Source: Streptomyces sp. ATexAB-D23
GTDB lineage: Bacteria; Actinomycetota; Actinomycetes; Streptomycetales; Streptomycetaceae
NCBI RefSeq assembly: GCF_000373645.1
Contig: NZ_KB892010.1
Span: 62,001 to 126,000 of the forward strand
Length of the DNA: 64,000 bases
Reading direction: 5' to 3'
Shown in pieces: positions 52,861-60,666 of this stretch (the first letter of the stretch is position 1; each line of letters opens with the position of its first letter). The translations under genes and the position numbers were made by a program. The notes beneath the pieces are model-generated. The model was not told the origin of the DNA, searched no databases, and saw nothing but the letters and a program-made list of their open reading frames with translations.

Positions 52861-53037
52861 GCGGGGGGCTGCGGGTGCCGGTCGGACGACCCGGAGCAGG
52901 CCGGCGCCGAGATGTGGGCGACCGAGCGGGAGACCCGGGAGCAGATCACCGACCGCTACCGCCGCGTCCGGGCGCACACGGACGCGACGATCGCGGCCCT
53001 CACCTTCGACGCCCCCGGCCGGGGGCGTCGAAGGTGA
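52861..53037 (+). pseudogene. DinB/DUF664-family remnant
   Basis: The fragment reads DDPEQAGAEMWATERETREQITDRYRRVRAHTDATIAAL, a pattern typical of the middle of DinB-family mycothiol-dependent or DUF664 proteins. It lacks the N- and C-terminal thirds and is cut by the palindrome at 52998-53039. No start codon or ribosome binding site is seen. It is best read as a decayed gene piece. Confidence 0.55.
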
Positions 53038-53039
53038 GG
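52998..53039. repeat. Perfect 42-bp palindrome
   Basis: The left arm 52998-53018 (CCTCACCTTCGACGCCCCCGG) is the exact reverse complement of the right arm 53019-53039. There is no spacer. The left arm is also coding sequence of the DinB remnant, so it may have arisen by inverted duplication, or act as a terminator between the deacetylase side and the toxin-antitoxin genes. Confidence 0.9.
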
Positions 53040-53161
53040 TGGGGCGGTGGGGTCAGCGCGTCCGTACGCGTACGGCTTCGGAGTGGCTGGGCTCAGCGAC
53101 GGCAATAGGGCCAGAATCGCCAGCCACTCGGTCGCACCCTCTGCCATATATCGTGGGTGTC

Positions 53162-53545
53162 ATGAACAGCGGGCGGTACTCGATCGAGATCGAGCCGGAG
53201 GTGCGGTTGTGGCTGGAGAGCATTCCCGCTCAGCACTACAAGCAGGCCGAACGAGTCGCTGACCTGCTCGCCGAGCAGCCGACCACCCTGGACGAACCGC
53301 ACTCCCGTCACCTGGGCGGCAAGCTCCGCGAGCTGCGTTTCCGTCTCGGTGACGCCCACCAGCGCATCACGTACTGGCTGGCACCCGACCGGCGCGTCGT
53401 ACTGCTTACTGTGTTCCGCAAGACCAAGATGCGCGAGAAGGCCGAAGTGGACCGTGCCCATGCCGCTCAGCGGCTGTGCGAAGCCGAACATCAGGCAGCA
53501 GTCGAGCACGACCGGTACAGCCGCGACCTCAGGGAGAACCGATGA
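53162..53545 (+). CDS. RelE/HigB-like toxin of a type II toxin-antitoxin pair
   Basis: The 127-residue protein has the RelE/HigB pattern: SIEIEPEVRLWLESIPAQHYKQAERVADLLAE, then the LRELRFRLGDAHQRITYWLAP core and VVLLTVFRKTKMREKAEVDRA. Toxins of this type cleave mRNA at the ribosome. ATG 53162 or nearby GTG 53155 is possible. The antitoxin gene overlaps by 4 nt (ATGA), the normal toxin-first HigBA order. Confidence 0.88.
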   Translation: MNSGRYSIEIEPEVRLWLESIPAQHYKQAERVADLLAEQPTTLDEPHSRHLGGKLRELRFRLGDAHQRITYWLAPDRRVVLLTVFRKTKMREKAEVDRAHAAQRLCEAEHQAAVEHDRYSRDLRENR

Positions 53546-53880
53546 ACCACAGCGAATGGAGGACCCGCCGCCACCGCCGGATGACCGGCGAACACCTCGA
53601 CGCCGACGCTGAGTACGACCGCGTCTATGAGGAAGCAGGCCTGGCCATGACACTGGGCAAGGCCGTCTACAACCGGCGCAAGCAACTTGGTCTGAGCGAG
53701 GCCGACCTGGCCGAACGTATGCACACCACCATCGACGAGATCGAAGGCATCGAGACCGCCACCGAACTGCCGCCCATCGCCGTCATCATGCGCTTGGCGC
53801 GAGCCCTGGACCTCACCGTCGACATGCACCTCGCGCCCGGGGACGAGCCCACCGTCACCATCGTCACCCGGGCCGCCTGA
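53542..53880 (+). CDS. XRE-type antitoxin (HigA-like)
   Basis: The 112-residue protein has a helix-turn-helix: LGKAVYNRRKQLGLSEADLAERM and a ...TTIDEIEGIETAT recognition stretch. The N-terminal 35 residues are Arg-rich and the C-terminus has a short beta region, fitting HigA antitoxins that repress their own operon. It follows the toxin gene by a 4-nt overlap. Repression sites are not obvious. Confidence 0.85.
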   Translation: MNHSEWRTRRHRRMTGEHLDADAEYDRVYEEAGLAMTLGKAVYNRRKQLGLSEADLAERMHTTIDEIEGIETATELPPIAVIMRLARALDLTVDMHLAPGDEPTVTIVTRAA

Positions 53881-53886
53881 ACACGG

Positions 53887-54039
53887 ATGGGGCTCATGCA
53901 TGACGCCCCCACAGCACTCGCCCGCGAGCTGGGCCGACTCGTCCACGGCCGGCGCACCGAACTCGGGCTGTCCCAGGCTGAGCCGGCCCAGCGGTGTGGG
54001 ATGAAACAACCGCAGATCTCCCGCTTCGAACAGGACGCG
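53887..54039 (+). pseudogene. XRE-family gene fragment, 3' truncated
   Basis: ALARELGRLVHGRRTELGLSQAEPAQRCGMKQPQISRFE is a clear helix-turn-helix of the XRE family. After residue 48 the frame changes to unrelated sequence at about 54036, where the antisense MerR remnant begins. It starts 6 nt after the antitoxin gene and probably was a second small regulator before the deletion. Confidence 0.65.
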
Positions 54040-54321
54040 TATCTGGACGGCCAGGGCGTCCGCGTGCGCCGCGGCGACCTCGGGGAGCGGGAGTTCCCGA
54101 TCGGCCACCTTGCGGATGGTCGGCAGATCGATCCCCAGTTCCCGCAGGGTCCGCACGAGTTCGAGGCGCGCGACGGCGTCGATGGTGTAGCGGCGGTATC
54201 CGGCCGGGGTGCGGTCGGCCGGCGTCACGATGCCGCGATCGGAGTAGAACCGAATGGTCTTGACACTGAGTCCGGTCCGCCGGGCGATTTCCCCGATCGA
54301 GTAGAGCGCGCTGCCGTCCAT
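54036..54321 (-). pseudogene. MerR-family gene fragment, C-terminus deleted
   Basis: From ATG 54321 the first ~95 residues are a clear MerR helix-turn-helix domain (LYSIGEIARRTGLSVKTIRFYSDRG, key part TGLSVKTIRFYSD) with a second region PAGYRRYTIDAVARLELVRTL. The match stops at AVQIR near 54036; beyond this the frame reads the reverse of the XRE fragment. The ligand domain is lost, so it is unlikely to be a normal regulator. The junction marks a deletion between two head-to-head gene ends. Confidence 0.65.
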
Positions 54322-54422
54322 GGACCCAGCTTCGCGTCTCCCGCTACGGGAGACTCAAGGCGGTGCGGGCGAGGGGCCGGCCGAGGTGTCGGGGCCGGCT
54401 GAGGTGTCGGGACCGGCCAGTC

Positions 54423-56105
54423 CTAAATGGGCCAGTCGTTCCACCACTTCATGAGCGCTTCCCTGTCCTTGCTTTTGGCCGTGATCACGAAGTACTCGTC
54501 GTGTGAGTCGACGTAATAGTCATTCGTGAATGTCCAGGTGATCGTGGAGGTCTTCCATACGTTCGCGTGGGTGAATACTTCGCCGATGTTCGTTCCCTCT
54601 TTATTCTGCACCGGGCCACGGTACGGGAAATCGTTCACGTCCAGGAGTGGGAGCTTGCTCGGGTCGGCCTTCTGCTCGCCGCGCGCTCCGTCATCCTCGA
54701 CTTCCTTCTCCTCGCTTTCGAGAAACGACTGGTATTCGTCTGAACCCCAGGTGAAGGAGGCGACAGTCACGGCGATCTGGTTGGCTTGGAACTCGGAGAT
54801 CACCGTGCCCGGACCGTACCTGGGTTTGCACGAGAGCGTGGCATTTGCCCCGTCGATCTGGTAGAGGGATTTCGCGCTCTCGCAATCCCTCAGCCCTTGG
54901 TCCACGCGCTCCTTGAGATTCATTTCGTCCTCCTTCGTGCCAGGAGGTTCTGTCGATGAATCCGTTGGTGACTCTTCCGGGGGCTCTCCCGGGGAATCGG
55001 AAGCGGTCGCTCCTGCGCTCGGTCTGCTGTCCGAGGCGCGGTTCCCTTCGTCGTTGTCGCTGTTGCCGTTCCAGGGGGCGATCCAGACGGTGAGCGCTGC
55101 GATTCCTGCGGCGGCAATTACCGTAGAACCTACGGCGATCTTTTTTCTCGAATTCCTGGCGGCAGGTTCTGGCGGAGGTGGAACTGTGAAATTACCCGCC
55201 GGAATGGGTGAGGGGGGCGGTGTCGATACCGAAACCTCGGTGAACTGTCCGGGCAGCCACCCGGCCTCGGGCAGCACCTCGGTCAGGCCGAGTCGGGTGC
55301 CCACCTCCCGGCACGCGGCAACCACCTCGGTGGCTGTGGGGCGGTCAGCGGGGTTCATTGCCAAACAGCGGCCGATCAGGGGCCGCAGCGGCTCCGGGCA
55401 AGCGGTGAGATCCGGTGCGTCATCCTGAAGATAAGGGATGGCGGCGAATAATTCTTTCTCGAAGGGATGGAGCCCTGTCGTGGCGACATGGACAGTCAAT
55501 CCCAGGGAAAACACGTCAGCTGCCGACGTGGTCGGCGCATTGCCCTTGATTTGTTCGGGAGCCATGAAGGCCGGAGTGCCGATGCGGGTATTGGCGCCCG
55601 TCAGGGAATCCGAGTCGAGAGCCCGCGCGATACCGAAGTCGATCACGGACAAGCAGGTTTGCGTCAGGACGATGTTGCCGGGCTTGAGGTCACGATGGAT
55701 GACGCGGGCGGTGTGGATGGTTTCCAGGGCGCTCGCAACGCCGGCCGCCACCCCCAGGCATGTTCTGAGTGGGAGTATCCCGTGATTGGAAATAGCCTGC
55801 GCCAGAGATACGCCCGGAACGTATTCTGTTGCCAGCCAGGGCATAGGGCCTTCGGTGTTACTGTCCAACACGTTTGCGATATAACGCCCCCGCACACGTC
55901 GAGCGGCCCGAACCTCTTGTTCGAACCGCTGTCGAAATCGTGGGTCCATCGCAAGATCCGGACGCACTGTCTTGATGGCGACCGGTTGCCCGCCGCGCGT
56001 GGTCGACAGGTATACGGCCCCCATTCCCCCCGTTCCCAGGCGGCCCTGGAGCACGTACCCCGAGATAGCGCCCGGGTCCCCTTGATCCAGCGGATGCACC
56101 ACCAT
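54423..56105 (-). CDS. Membrane Ser/Thr protein kinase (PknB-like) with extracellular domain
   Basis: The 560-residue protein has a kinase domain at about 18-280: GRLGTGGMGAVYL (P-loop), VAIKTVRP (Lys), VIHRDLKPGNIVLT and SVIDFGIA. A Pro-rich linker leads to a membrane segment near residues 346-365. A Ser/Thr-rich stretch and an outer ~170-residue domain with two Cys (RDCESAKS, LSCKPRYG) follow, ending WWNDWPI. It lacks PASTA repeats. ATG 56105 has GGAGGG upstream. It may sense an extracellular signal. It stands alone. Confidence 0.9.
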   Translation of the reverse strand: MVVHPLDQGDPGAISGYVLQGRLGTGGMGAVYLSTTRGGQPVAIKTVRPDLAMDPRFRQRFEQEVRAARRVRGRYIANVLDSNTEGPMPWLATEYVPGVSLAQAISNHGILPLRTCLGVAAGVASALETIHTARVIHRDLKPGNIVLTQTCLSVIDFGIARALDSDSLTGANTRIGTPAFMAPEQIKGNAPTTSAADVFSLGLTVHVATTGLHPFEKELFAAIPYLQDDAPDLTACPEPLRPLIGRCLAMNPADRPTATEVVAACREVGTRLGLTEVLPEAGWLPGQFTEVSVSTPPPSPIPAGNFTVPPPPEPAARNSRKKIAVGSTVIAAAGIAALTVWIAPWNGNSDNDEGNRASDSRPSAGATASDSPGEPPEESPTDSSTEPPGTKEDEMNLKERVDQGLRDCESAKSLYQIDGANATLSCKPRYGPGTVISEFQANQIAVTVASFTWGSDEYQSFLESEEKEVEDDGARGEQKADPSKLPLLDVNDFPYRGPVQNKEGTNIGEVFTHANVWKTSTITWTFTNDYYVDSHDEYFVITAKSKDREALMKWWNDWPI

Positions 56106-56375
56106 GAAAATCCCTCCCCGATCTTGACATGGCTGGACGCGCCATCGTATCCAACGTTTCGTTTTCGCGAGGCGCCTTCTCATCATGGGGCCGCGGAATC
56201 CGGGAATACGTGGGTGCGTTGAGATGCAGGATCACCCGAAATGCTCACGCGGGTGGTTGACGCGCGACACTCGCGCTGCGACTGGATCGACCGTTGTCGG
56301 AAGTCCGGTTCCGCATCGACATCGCGGGCACACCGGACATGTGCGGATCGTCTCGGCAGTGAACGGGCCTGGCGC

Positions 56376-56765
56376 TCACCGATCCGTCGGAGACAGACAG
56401 AACTCGTTGCCTTCCGGATCGGCCAGCACGATGTTGTCCGTGTGCCGGGCCCGGACAGTCGCGCCGAGAGCGGTCAGGCGTCGGATCTCCGCCTCCGGGT
56501 CCGTGGCGAGCAGGTCGAGGTGTACGCGGTTCTTCACCGTCCTGGTCTCCGTCACGAGCTGGAACCACAGACGGGGTCCTCCGTCGGCCGGCTCCACCAG
56601 CACGGTGGGGTCGTCCTCGGTGCTGGTGATGCCTTCGGAGCGCAGGCGGGCCAGTTCCGCGTCGTCGTAGGGCGCGACGGCGTAACCGTCCAGGGCCGCC
56701 GCCCAGAAGCGGGCCGTGGCCGCGGGCCGAGCGCTGTCGAAGACGATGTCGTGGAGTCGCGCCAT
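56376..56765 (-). CDS. VOC/glyoxalase-family protein
   Basis: The 129-residue protein starts LHDIVFDSARPAATARFWAAALDGY and ends RHTDNIVLADPEGNEFCLSP, the vicinal-oxygen-chelate pattern of the bleomycin-resistance/glyoxalase fold. Metal-ligand candidates are the N-terminal His (LHDIV), H-x-D (HLDLL) and Glu in GNEFCL. Substrate cannot be read. It is a stand-alone gene. Confidence 0.88.
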   Translation of the reverse strand: MARLHDIVFDSARPAATARFWAAALDGYAVAPYDDAELARLRSEGITSTEDDPTVLVEPADGGPRLWFQLVTETRTVKNRVHLDLLATDPEAEIRRLTALGATVRARHTDNIVLADPEGNEFCLSPTDR

Positions 56766-56943
56766 GCGGCCATGGTGCCCCGCGCGCGGGGGCGTTGTCG
56801 CACGGATTCCCCAGCACGGCGGAACACCGCGGAGCGCGGCGGATGCGCGCGCCCGGGGTGTACCCGGCCTACCAACGGGCCTGGTTTCGGGGGCCCTTGT
56901 GCCTGGTGGTGGTCAGGGTGACATCGTGGTTGTCAGGGTGCCG

Positions 56944-58179
56944 TCAGTGGGACCCACTTCCGGTGAAGACGAGTGAGACGTTCTGTCCGCCGAAGCCGAA
57001 GGAATTGCTGAGCACGGCCTCCTGGGGCACGTCCCGTCGCTCTGTGACGACATCCAGATCGATGTCGGGGCCGACTCCGGCCGTGGTGAGGTTGCGGGTC
57101 GGCGGGATGACGCCGTGCTCCACGCTGAGGACCGCGATGAGCGCTTCGATCGCGCCCGCCGCGCCGAAGAGATGGCCGAGCGCCGCCTTGGGGGCTGTCA
57201 CGGTGGCGTGGCCGAAGATCTCGCCGATCGCGTGGGCCTCGGCGACGTCGCCGACCGGGGTTCCGGTGGCGTGGGCGTTGATGTGGCTGATCCGCTCGGC
57301 AGCCAGACCGGCTTGCGTCAGGGCCTTGCGCATCGCCGAGACCTGGCCGTGGCCGTCGGGAGCGGGCGCCGTGATGTGGTGGGCGTCGGCGGCGATGCCG
57401 GCGCCCGCGAGCACCGCGCGGACGCGGGCGCCCCGGGCGCCGGCGTGCTCGGCGCTTTCGAGCACCATGACGGCCGCGCCCTCGCTGAGGACGAATCCGC
57501 TGCGGTCCGCGGCGAACGGCCGGGAGGCCGAAGCGGGTTCCGCGGTGTGCCGTGACAGCGCTTGGGCCTGGGTGAAGCCGGCGACGGTGATCGGGGTGAT
57601 GGCGGCCTCGGTCCCGCCCGCGATGACGATGTCCGCCTCTCCGGCGCGGATGAGCCTGGCGGCCAGGGCGATGGCTTCGGCGCCGGAGGAGCACGCGGAG
57701 ACGGGCGTGTAGGTCCCGGCCCGTGCCCCGAATTCGATGCTGATCAGCGCCGCCGCCGCGTTGGGCATGAGCATGGGGACCGTACGGGGTGAGACGCGCC
57801 GGGGCCCGGACGCCTCCAGTACGTCGTCCTCCTTCAGCAGCGTACGTACGCCACCGATGCCCGTGCCGATCGCCGATGCGAGGCGGTCGGGGTCCACCTC
57901 CGGGGTGCCGGCATCGGCCCAGGCTTCGGCCGCGGCGGCCAGGGCCGCCTGCTGCGAGCGGTCGAGCCGCCTGGCCCGTACCGGCGGCAGCAGCCCGGCG
58001 GGGTCGGTCGCCATCGTCCCCCCGAGGACATCGGGAAGGCCGACACGCTCGTGACCAGGCAGAACGCCGCCGCGGATGCCGGATTCGCCGGCAAGCAGGG
58101 CGTCCCAGGTGGACGCCACGTCTGCCCCGAGCGGTGTGATCGCGCCGAGTCCGGTCACGACGACTTCAGTCCGGTGCAT
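56944..58179 (-). CDS. Beta-ketoacyl-ACP synthase II-type (FabF-like) enzyme
   Basis: The 411-residue protein has the ketosynthase triad: Cys in VSACSSGAEAI near residue 165, His in INAHATGTPVGD and His in APKAALGHLFGAAGA. It opens VVVTGLGAITPLGADVASTW. It would condense acyl and malonyl units on ACP. No ACP, malonyltransferase or chain-length factor is nearby, so it may serve membrane lipids or a decoupled pathway. ATG 58179 is chosen for AAGG at the right spacing; a start at 58209 would lie within operator 1. Regulation by the adjacent TetR gene is likely. Confidence 0.93.
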   Translation of the reverse strand: MHRTEVVVTGLGAITPLGADVASTWDALLAGESGIRGGVLPGHERVGLPDVLGGTMATDPAGLLPPVRARRLDRSQQAALAAAAEAWADAGTPEVDPDRLASAIGTGIGGVRTLLKEDDVLEASGPRRVSPRTVPMLMPNAAAALISIEFGARAGTYTPVSACSSGAEAIALAARLIRAGEADIVIAGGTEAAITPITVAGFTQAQALSRHTAEPASASRPFAADRSGFVLSEGAAVMVLESAEHAGARGARVRAVLAGAGIAADAHHITAPAPDGHGQVSAMRKALTQAGLAAERISHINAHATGTPVGDVAEAHAIGEIFGHATVTAPKAALGHLFGAAGAIEALIAVLSVEHGVIPPTRNLTTAGVGPDIDLDVVTERRDVPQEAVLSNSFGFGGQNVSLVFTGSGSH

Positions 58180-58193
58180 GCCCTTCAACCTTT

Positions 58194-58210
58194 CTTGTAT
58201 GCGATACAAG
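58194..58210. promoter_or_regulatory. TetR-type operator 1 (CTTGTAT-GCG-ATACAAG)
   Basis: A perfect 7-bp inverted repeat with a 3-bp centre lies between the divergent KAS and TetR genes. It shares the TTGTAT-N3-ATACAA core with operator 2, 28 bp away centre to centre. Confidence 0.85.
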
Positions 58211-58222
58211 AGAACGGCTTTG

Positions 58223-58237
58223 TTGTATCACATACAA
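58223..58237. promoter_or_regulatory. TetR-type operator 2 (TTGTAT-CAC-ATACAA)
   Basis: The second inverted repeat ends 7 bp before the TetR GTG start at 58245. With operator 1 it spans the whole divergent promoter, so one TetR protein could control both genes. Confidence 0.85.
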
Positions 58238-58244
58238 TTCGAGG

Positions 58245-58862
58245 GTGGCGAAGAAGCGAACCGAAGCCCGACCGACATCCGCTCCGTCGCGTGACCGCGG
58301 TCGCACGACGAGGCGCCGGCTGATCGAGGCAACCGCACAGCTCTGCAAGGAGCGCCCCGGGGCCGAGGTGAGCGTCGCGGAGATCGCGAACGCGGCGGGT
58401 GCCTTCCCCAACCAGGTCACGTACCACTTCGGCTCCAAGGACTCGCTGCTCGTGCACGCCGCGTTCCTCGGCCTGCTGCACGACGCCCGACGGATCGAGC
58501 GCATCGGCCGCCAGGCCCCTGACGCGGCGACATTTCGGCGCAACATCGCCCGCGCCGTACTGGCCATGCCCTCGCTCCCGTCGGTCGCGCGCGCACTCGC
58601 CGCCGGGATCTCCAAGCCCGAACTGGCCCCCGTGGTCGACCAGCACCTCCAGCTGCTGTTCCGGCAGTCCGAGCGCTTCGTGAGCCGGCTCATCGACGGG
58701 CGGGGCTGGCAGGCCCGGCGACCGCTCGATGTGGAGGCCAGGACGTTCTGGAGCACCGCGCTCGGCGCGGTGCTGCTCGTCCGCGCCGGGGCGCACGGGA
58801 CCGTCGCCGACCTCGACCTCGCCGGAGCACTGACCATCCACGACGATCCCGGGCCCGGCTGA
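58245..58862 (+). CDS. TetR-family transcriptional regulator
   Basis: The 205-residue protein has the TetR helix-turn-helix VSVAEIANAAGAFPNQVTYHFGSKDSL (key part AGAFPNQVTYHFGSKDSL). The C-terminal ligand-binding domain is helical. The GTG start at 58245 lies 7 bp after operator 2, with GAGG just upstream. It very probably represses itself and the divergent ketosynthase gene. The inducer may be an acyl or fatty-acid-like ligand (inference). Confidence 0.93.
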   Translation: MAKKRTEARPTSAPSRDRGRTTRRRLIEATAQLCKERPGAEVSVAEIANAAGAFPNQVTYHFGSKDSLLVHAAFLGLLHDARRIERIGRQAPDAATFRRNIARAVLAMPSLPSVARALAAGISKPELAPVVDQHLQLLFRQSERFVSRLIDGRGWQARRPLDVEARTFWSTALGAVLLVRAGAHGTVADLDLAGALTIHDDPGPG

Positions 58863-59420
58863 CTCTGCGCAGGGGGCGGGCGGACCTTCGGCACGTCGAA
58901 CCCGGCGGGCCCGGTGAACCCGGCGCTGGCCGAGGGCGCCGTGGGGCGCCGGGCTAGCATGGGTGGTGGCTCGTTCTTCGGGACGGGTGGTGCGCCGGGA
59001 AGTCTGGTCGGCAGTTCTGTCGTCGTGCCCGGGAAGGCGTGCCATGCCCCTGCCGTTTCCTGTCCGCCCGCGTGGCTGTGAAGCCGTCCGGCCGCGTGGC
59101 TGTGAAGCCGTCCGGCCGCGTGGTGAGCTGAACCGTCGTACGGCCGGCCGCGTGTGCGGGAAGCCGTCGAGCGGGCTCGCCGTCGGCCCTGACGTGCTTG
59201 AAGCGGACCTGCGCGGAGCCCCGTTCATCAACCCGGAGCAGAGCGCTGCCTCCCTCCGGGCGGAGCGACGCCCGCAGGCCGAGGGCCCGGTTCGTCGTCA
59301 CGCACCGCACGTACCGCACGCCCCGCATTCTCGGTGTGCGCCGCAAGATCCGCCCGGAACGCCTTCTCGGCGCCCCTCTTCCCTTTGACCAGCAAATTCC
59401 GGCCGGACGAGAGTCGAGTC
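58863..59420. other. Gene-poor stretch with tandem repeats
   Basis: No convincing gene lies here. Open frames in this stretch show low-complexity Arg/Pro-rich translation. A 24-bp tandem repeat is at 59071-59118. A weak ribosome binding region precedes the small gene at 59421. Confidence 0.5.
59071..59118. repeat. 24-bp tandem repeat, two perfect copies
   Basis: The unit CGTGGCTGTGAAGCCGTCCG followed by GCCG occurs twice in a row (59071-59094, 59095-59118), with a degenerate third start at 59119. The period of 24 keeps an open frame on both strands, which explains spurious open frames here. Confidence 0.9.
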
Positions 59421-59651
59421 ATGCCTGCGCAGCAGCCCTCCCCACCGCCTCAGGCCCTTGTCGAGCAGGTCCTGATCTGCTTCGACGCCTATACCCGGGC
59501 CCGGGGAGCGCGGGACAGTCTTCTGTCCGGCGGCCGGGTCTCCCCCCGGGAGGAACAGCGTGCCTTCGACGACCTTCGGCGGGTGATCGAGAAGCTCCGT
59601 GACGCGGACACGTCGGAGCTGTACGCGGACGAGACGGATGACAGGTCCTAG
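59421..59651 (+). CDS. Small hydrophilic hypothetical protein
   Basis: The 76-residue protein is predicted mostly helical (ALVEQVLICFDAYTRARGARD, EEQRAFDDLRRVIEKLRDADT), without signal peptide or membrane segment. No family is recognised. ATG 59421 has no strong ribosome binding site. It is convergent with the regulator gene and overlaps its end by 4 nt. It could be real or chance; the normal amino-acid composition favours real. Confidence 0.5.
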   Translation: MPAQQPSPPPQALVEQVLICFDAYTRARGARDSLLSGGRVSPREEQRAFDDLRRVIEKLRDADTSELYADETDDRS

Positions 59652-60508
59652 TCCCGCGTGACGCCCATCTCCTGGGTTCCCACGACGGACAGCAGTTCCA
59701 GTTGCTCGGCTCCCGGGCTTCCGGGCGGGGCGGTGAACCACAGCAGGCGTTGGCGTCCGTCCTCGCTGAGGAGGTTGTAGCAGTCGAGTTCGATGACGCC
59801 GAGCATGGAGTGGACGATCCGCTTGTGGTCCATGCGGCGCACCGCGACGTCGTGGGTGTCCCAGAGGGCCGAGAACTCCGGGCTGCGGCGGCGCAGCACG
59901 GCGGTCATCTTCGTGACCTCCGCGTCCCGGCCGCGCCGGGCGGCCGCTGCCCTGAGATCGGCCACGAACACCCGGGAGTGCCGCGGGTGGTCCTCGCGCG
60001 GGTAGATCTCGCGCGCCCGCGGGTCGGTGAACCAGCGGTACACGAAGCTCGCCGCCGGGCCGCGGTGGGCCGGGGAGCTGCCGAGCAGGGTCCGGGCCAG
60101 GTCGTTCTCCACCAGGGTCTCGTGCAGGTCGGTGATGACGCGTGCGGGGGTGTTGGACAGCCGGTCCAGGAGTCCGAGGAGCGCGGGCTGCACATGTGCC
60201 GATGGCCCGTGTGCGGACGGCGGCACCAGCCGTTCGGCCAGGTGGAACAGGTGGTCGCGCTCGTCGCCGTTCAGGCGCAGGGCTCGGGCGAGGGCGGCCA
60301 GGGTCTGGGCCGACGGCTGCACCCCGTTCTTCGTGCTGCCGCGTTCCAGCTCGGTGTAGTAGTCGGCCGACAGCCCCGCCAGCTGGGCGACCTCCTCGCG
60401 GCGCAGCCCGGGGACGCGCCGGCGCGGGCCCTGGGGGAGACCGACCTCGGCGGGGCGGATGCGGTCGCGGCGCGTCCTGAGGAAGGCGCCGAGTTCTGGC
60501 AGGTTCAC
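59648..60508 (-). CDS. HTH regulator with MmyB-like ligand domain
   Basis: The 286-residue protein has an XRE-type helix-turn-helix (LRREEVAQLAGLSADYYTELERG, key EEVAQLAGLSADYYTELERG) and a MmyB-like domain with TDLHETLVENDLARTLLG and VYRWFTDPRAREIYPRED. Such regulators usually control a divergent SDR or oxidoreductase gene, as here (158 nt to the next gene). GTG 60508 gives VNLPELGAFLRTRRDRI. Ligand is unknown. Confidence 0.9.
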   Translation of the reverse strand: MNLPELGAFLRTRRDRIRPAEVGLPQGPRRRVPGLRREEVAQLAGLSADYYTELERGSTKNGVQPSAQTLAALARALRLNGDERDHLFHLAERLVPPSAHGPSAHVQPALLGLLDRLSNTPARVITDLHETLVENDLARTLLGSSPAHRGPAASFVYRWFTDPRAREIYPREDHPRHSRVFVADLRAAAARRGRDAEVTKMTAVLRRRSPEFSALWDTHDVAVRRMDHKRIVHSMLGVIELDCYNLLSEDGRQRLLWFTAPPGSPGAEQLELLSVVGTQEMGVTRD

Positions 60509-60666
60509 CCCTCCATCGTCCCTCGTACGCCGGAGCGCAGCCAGGGGGTGGCATCCCCCGGGTGGACGCAGCCCTGGCTGGGGTCGGGGAACCGGCGGAT
60601 CGTGGAGGAGACAGCGGGGCAACGGAGAGCCGGCGGCCCCGCCCCCACTCACCACAGGAGTCAGCC

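Noticed and set aside
53491..54321. A 276-residue MerR protein
   Set aside because: After about residue 95 the translation is the reverse of the XRE fragment and of the antitoxin gene, so only the first part is a real gene remnant.
58963..59388. A 141-residue protein containing the tandem repeat
   Set aside because: The frame is kept open by a 24-bp repeat and general GC bias, has no domain, and no ribosome binding site.
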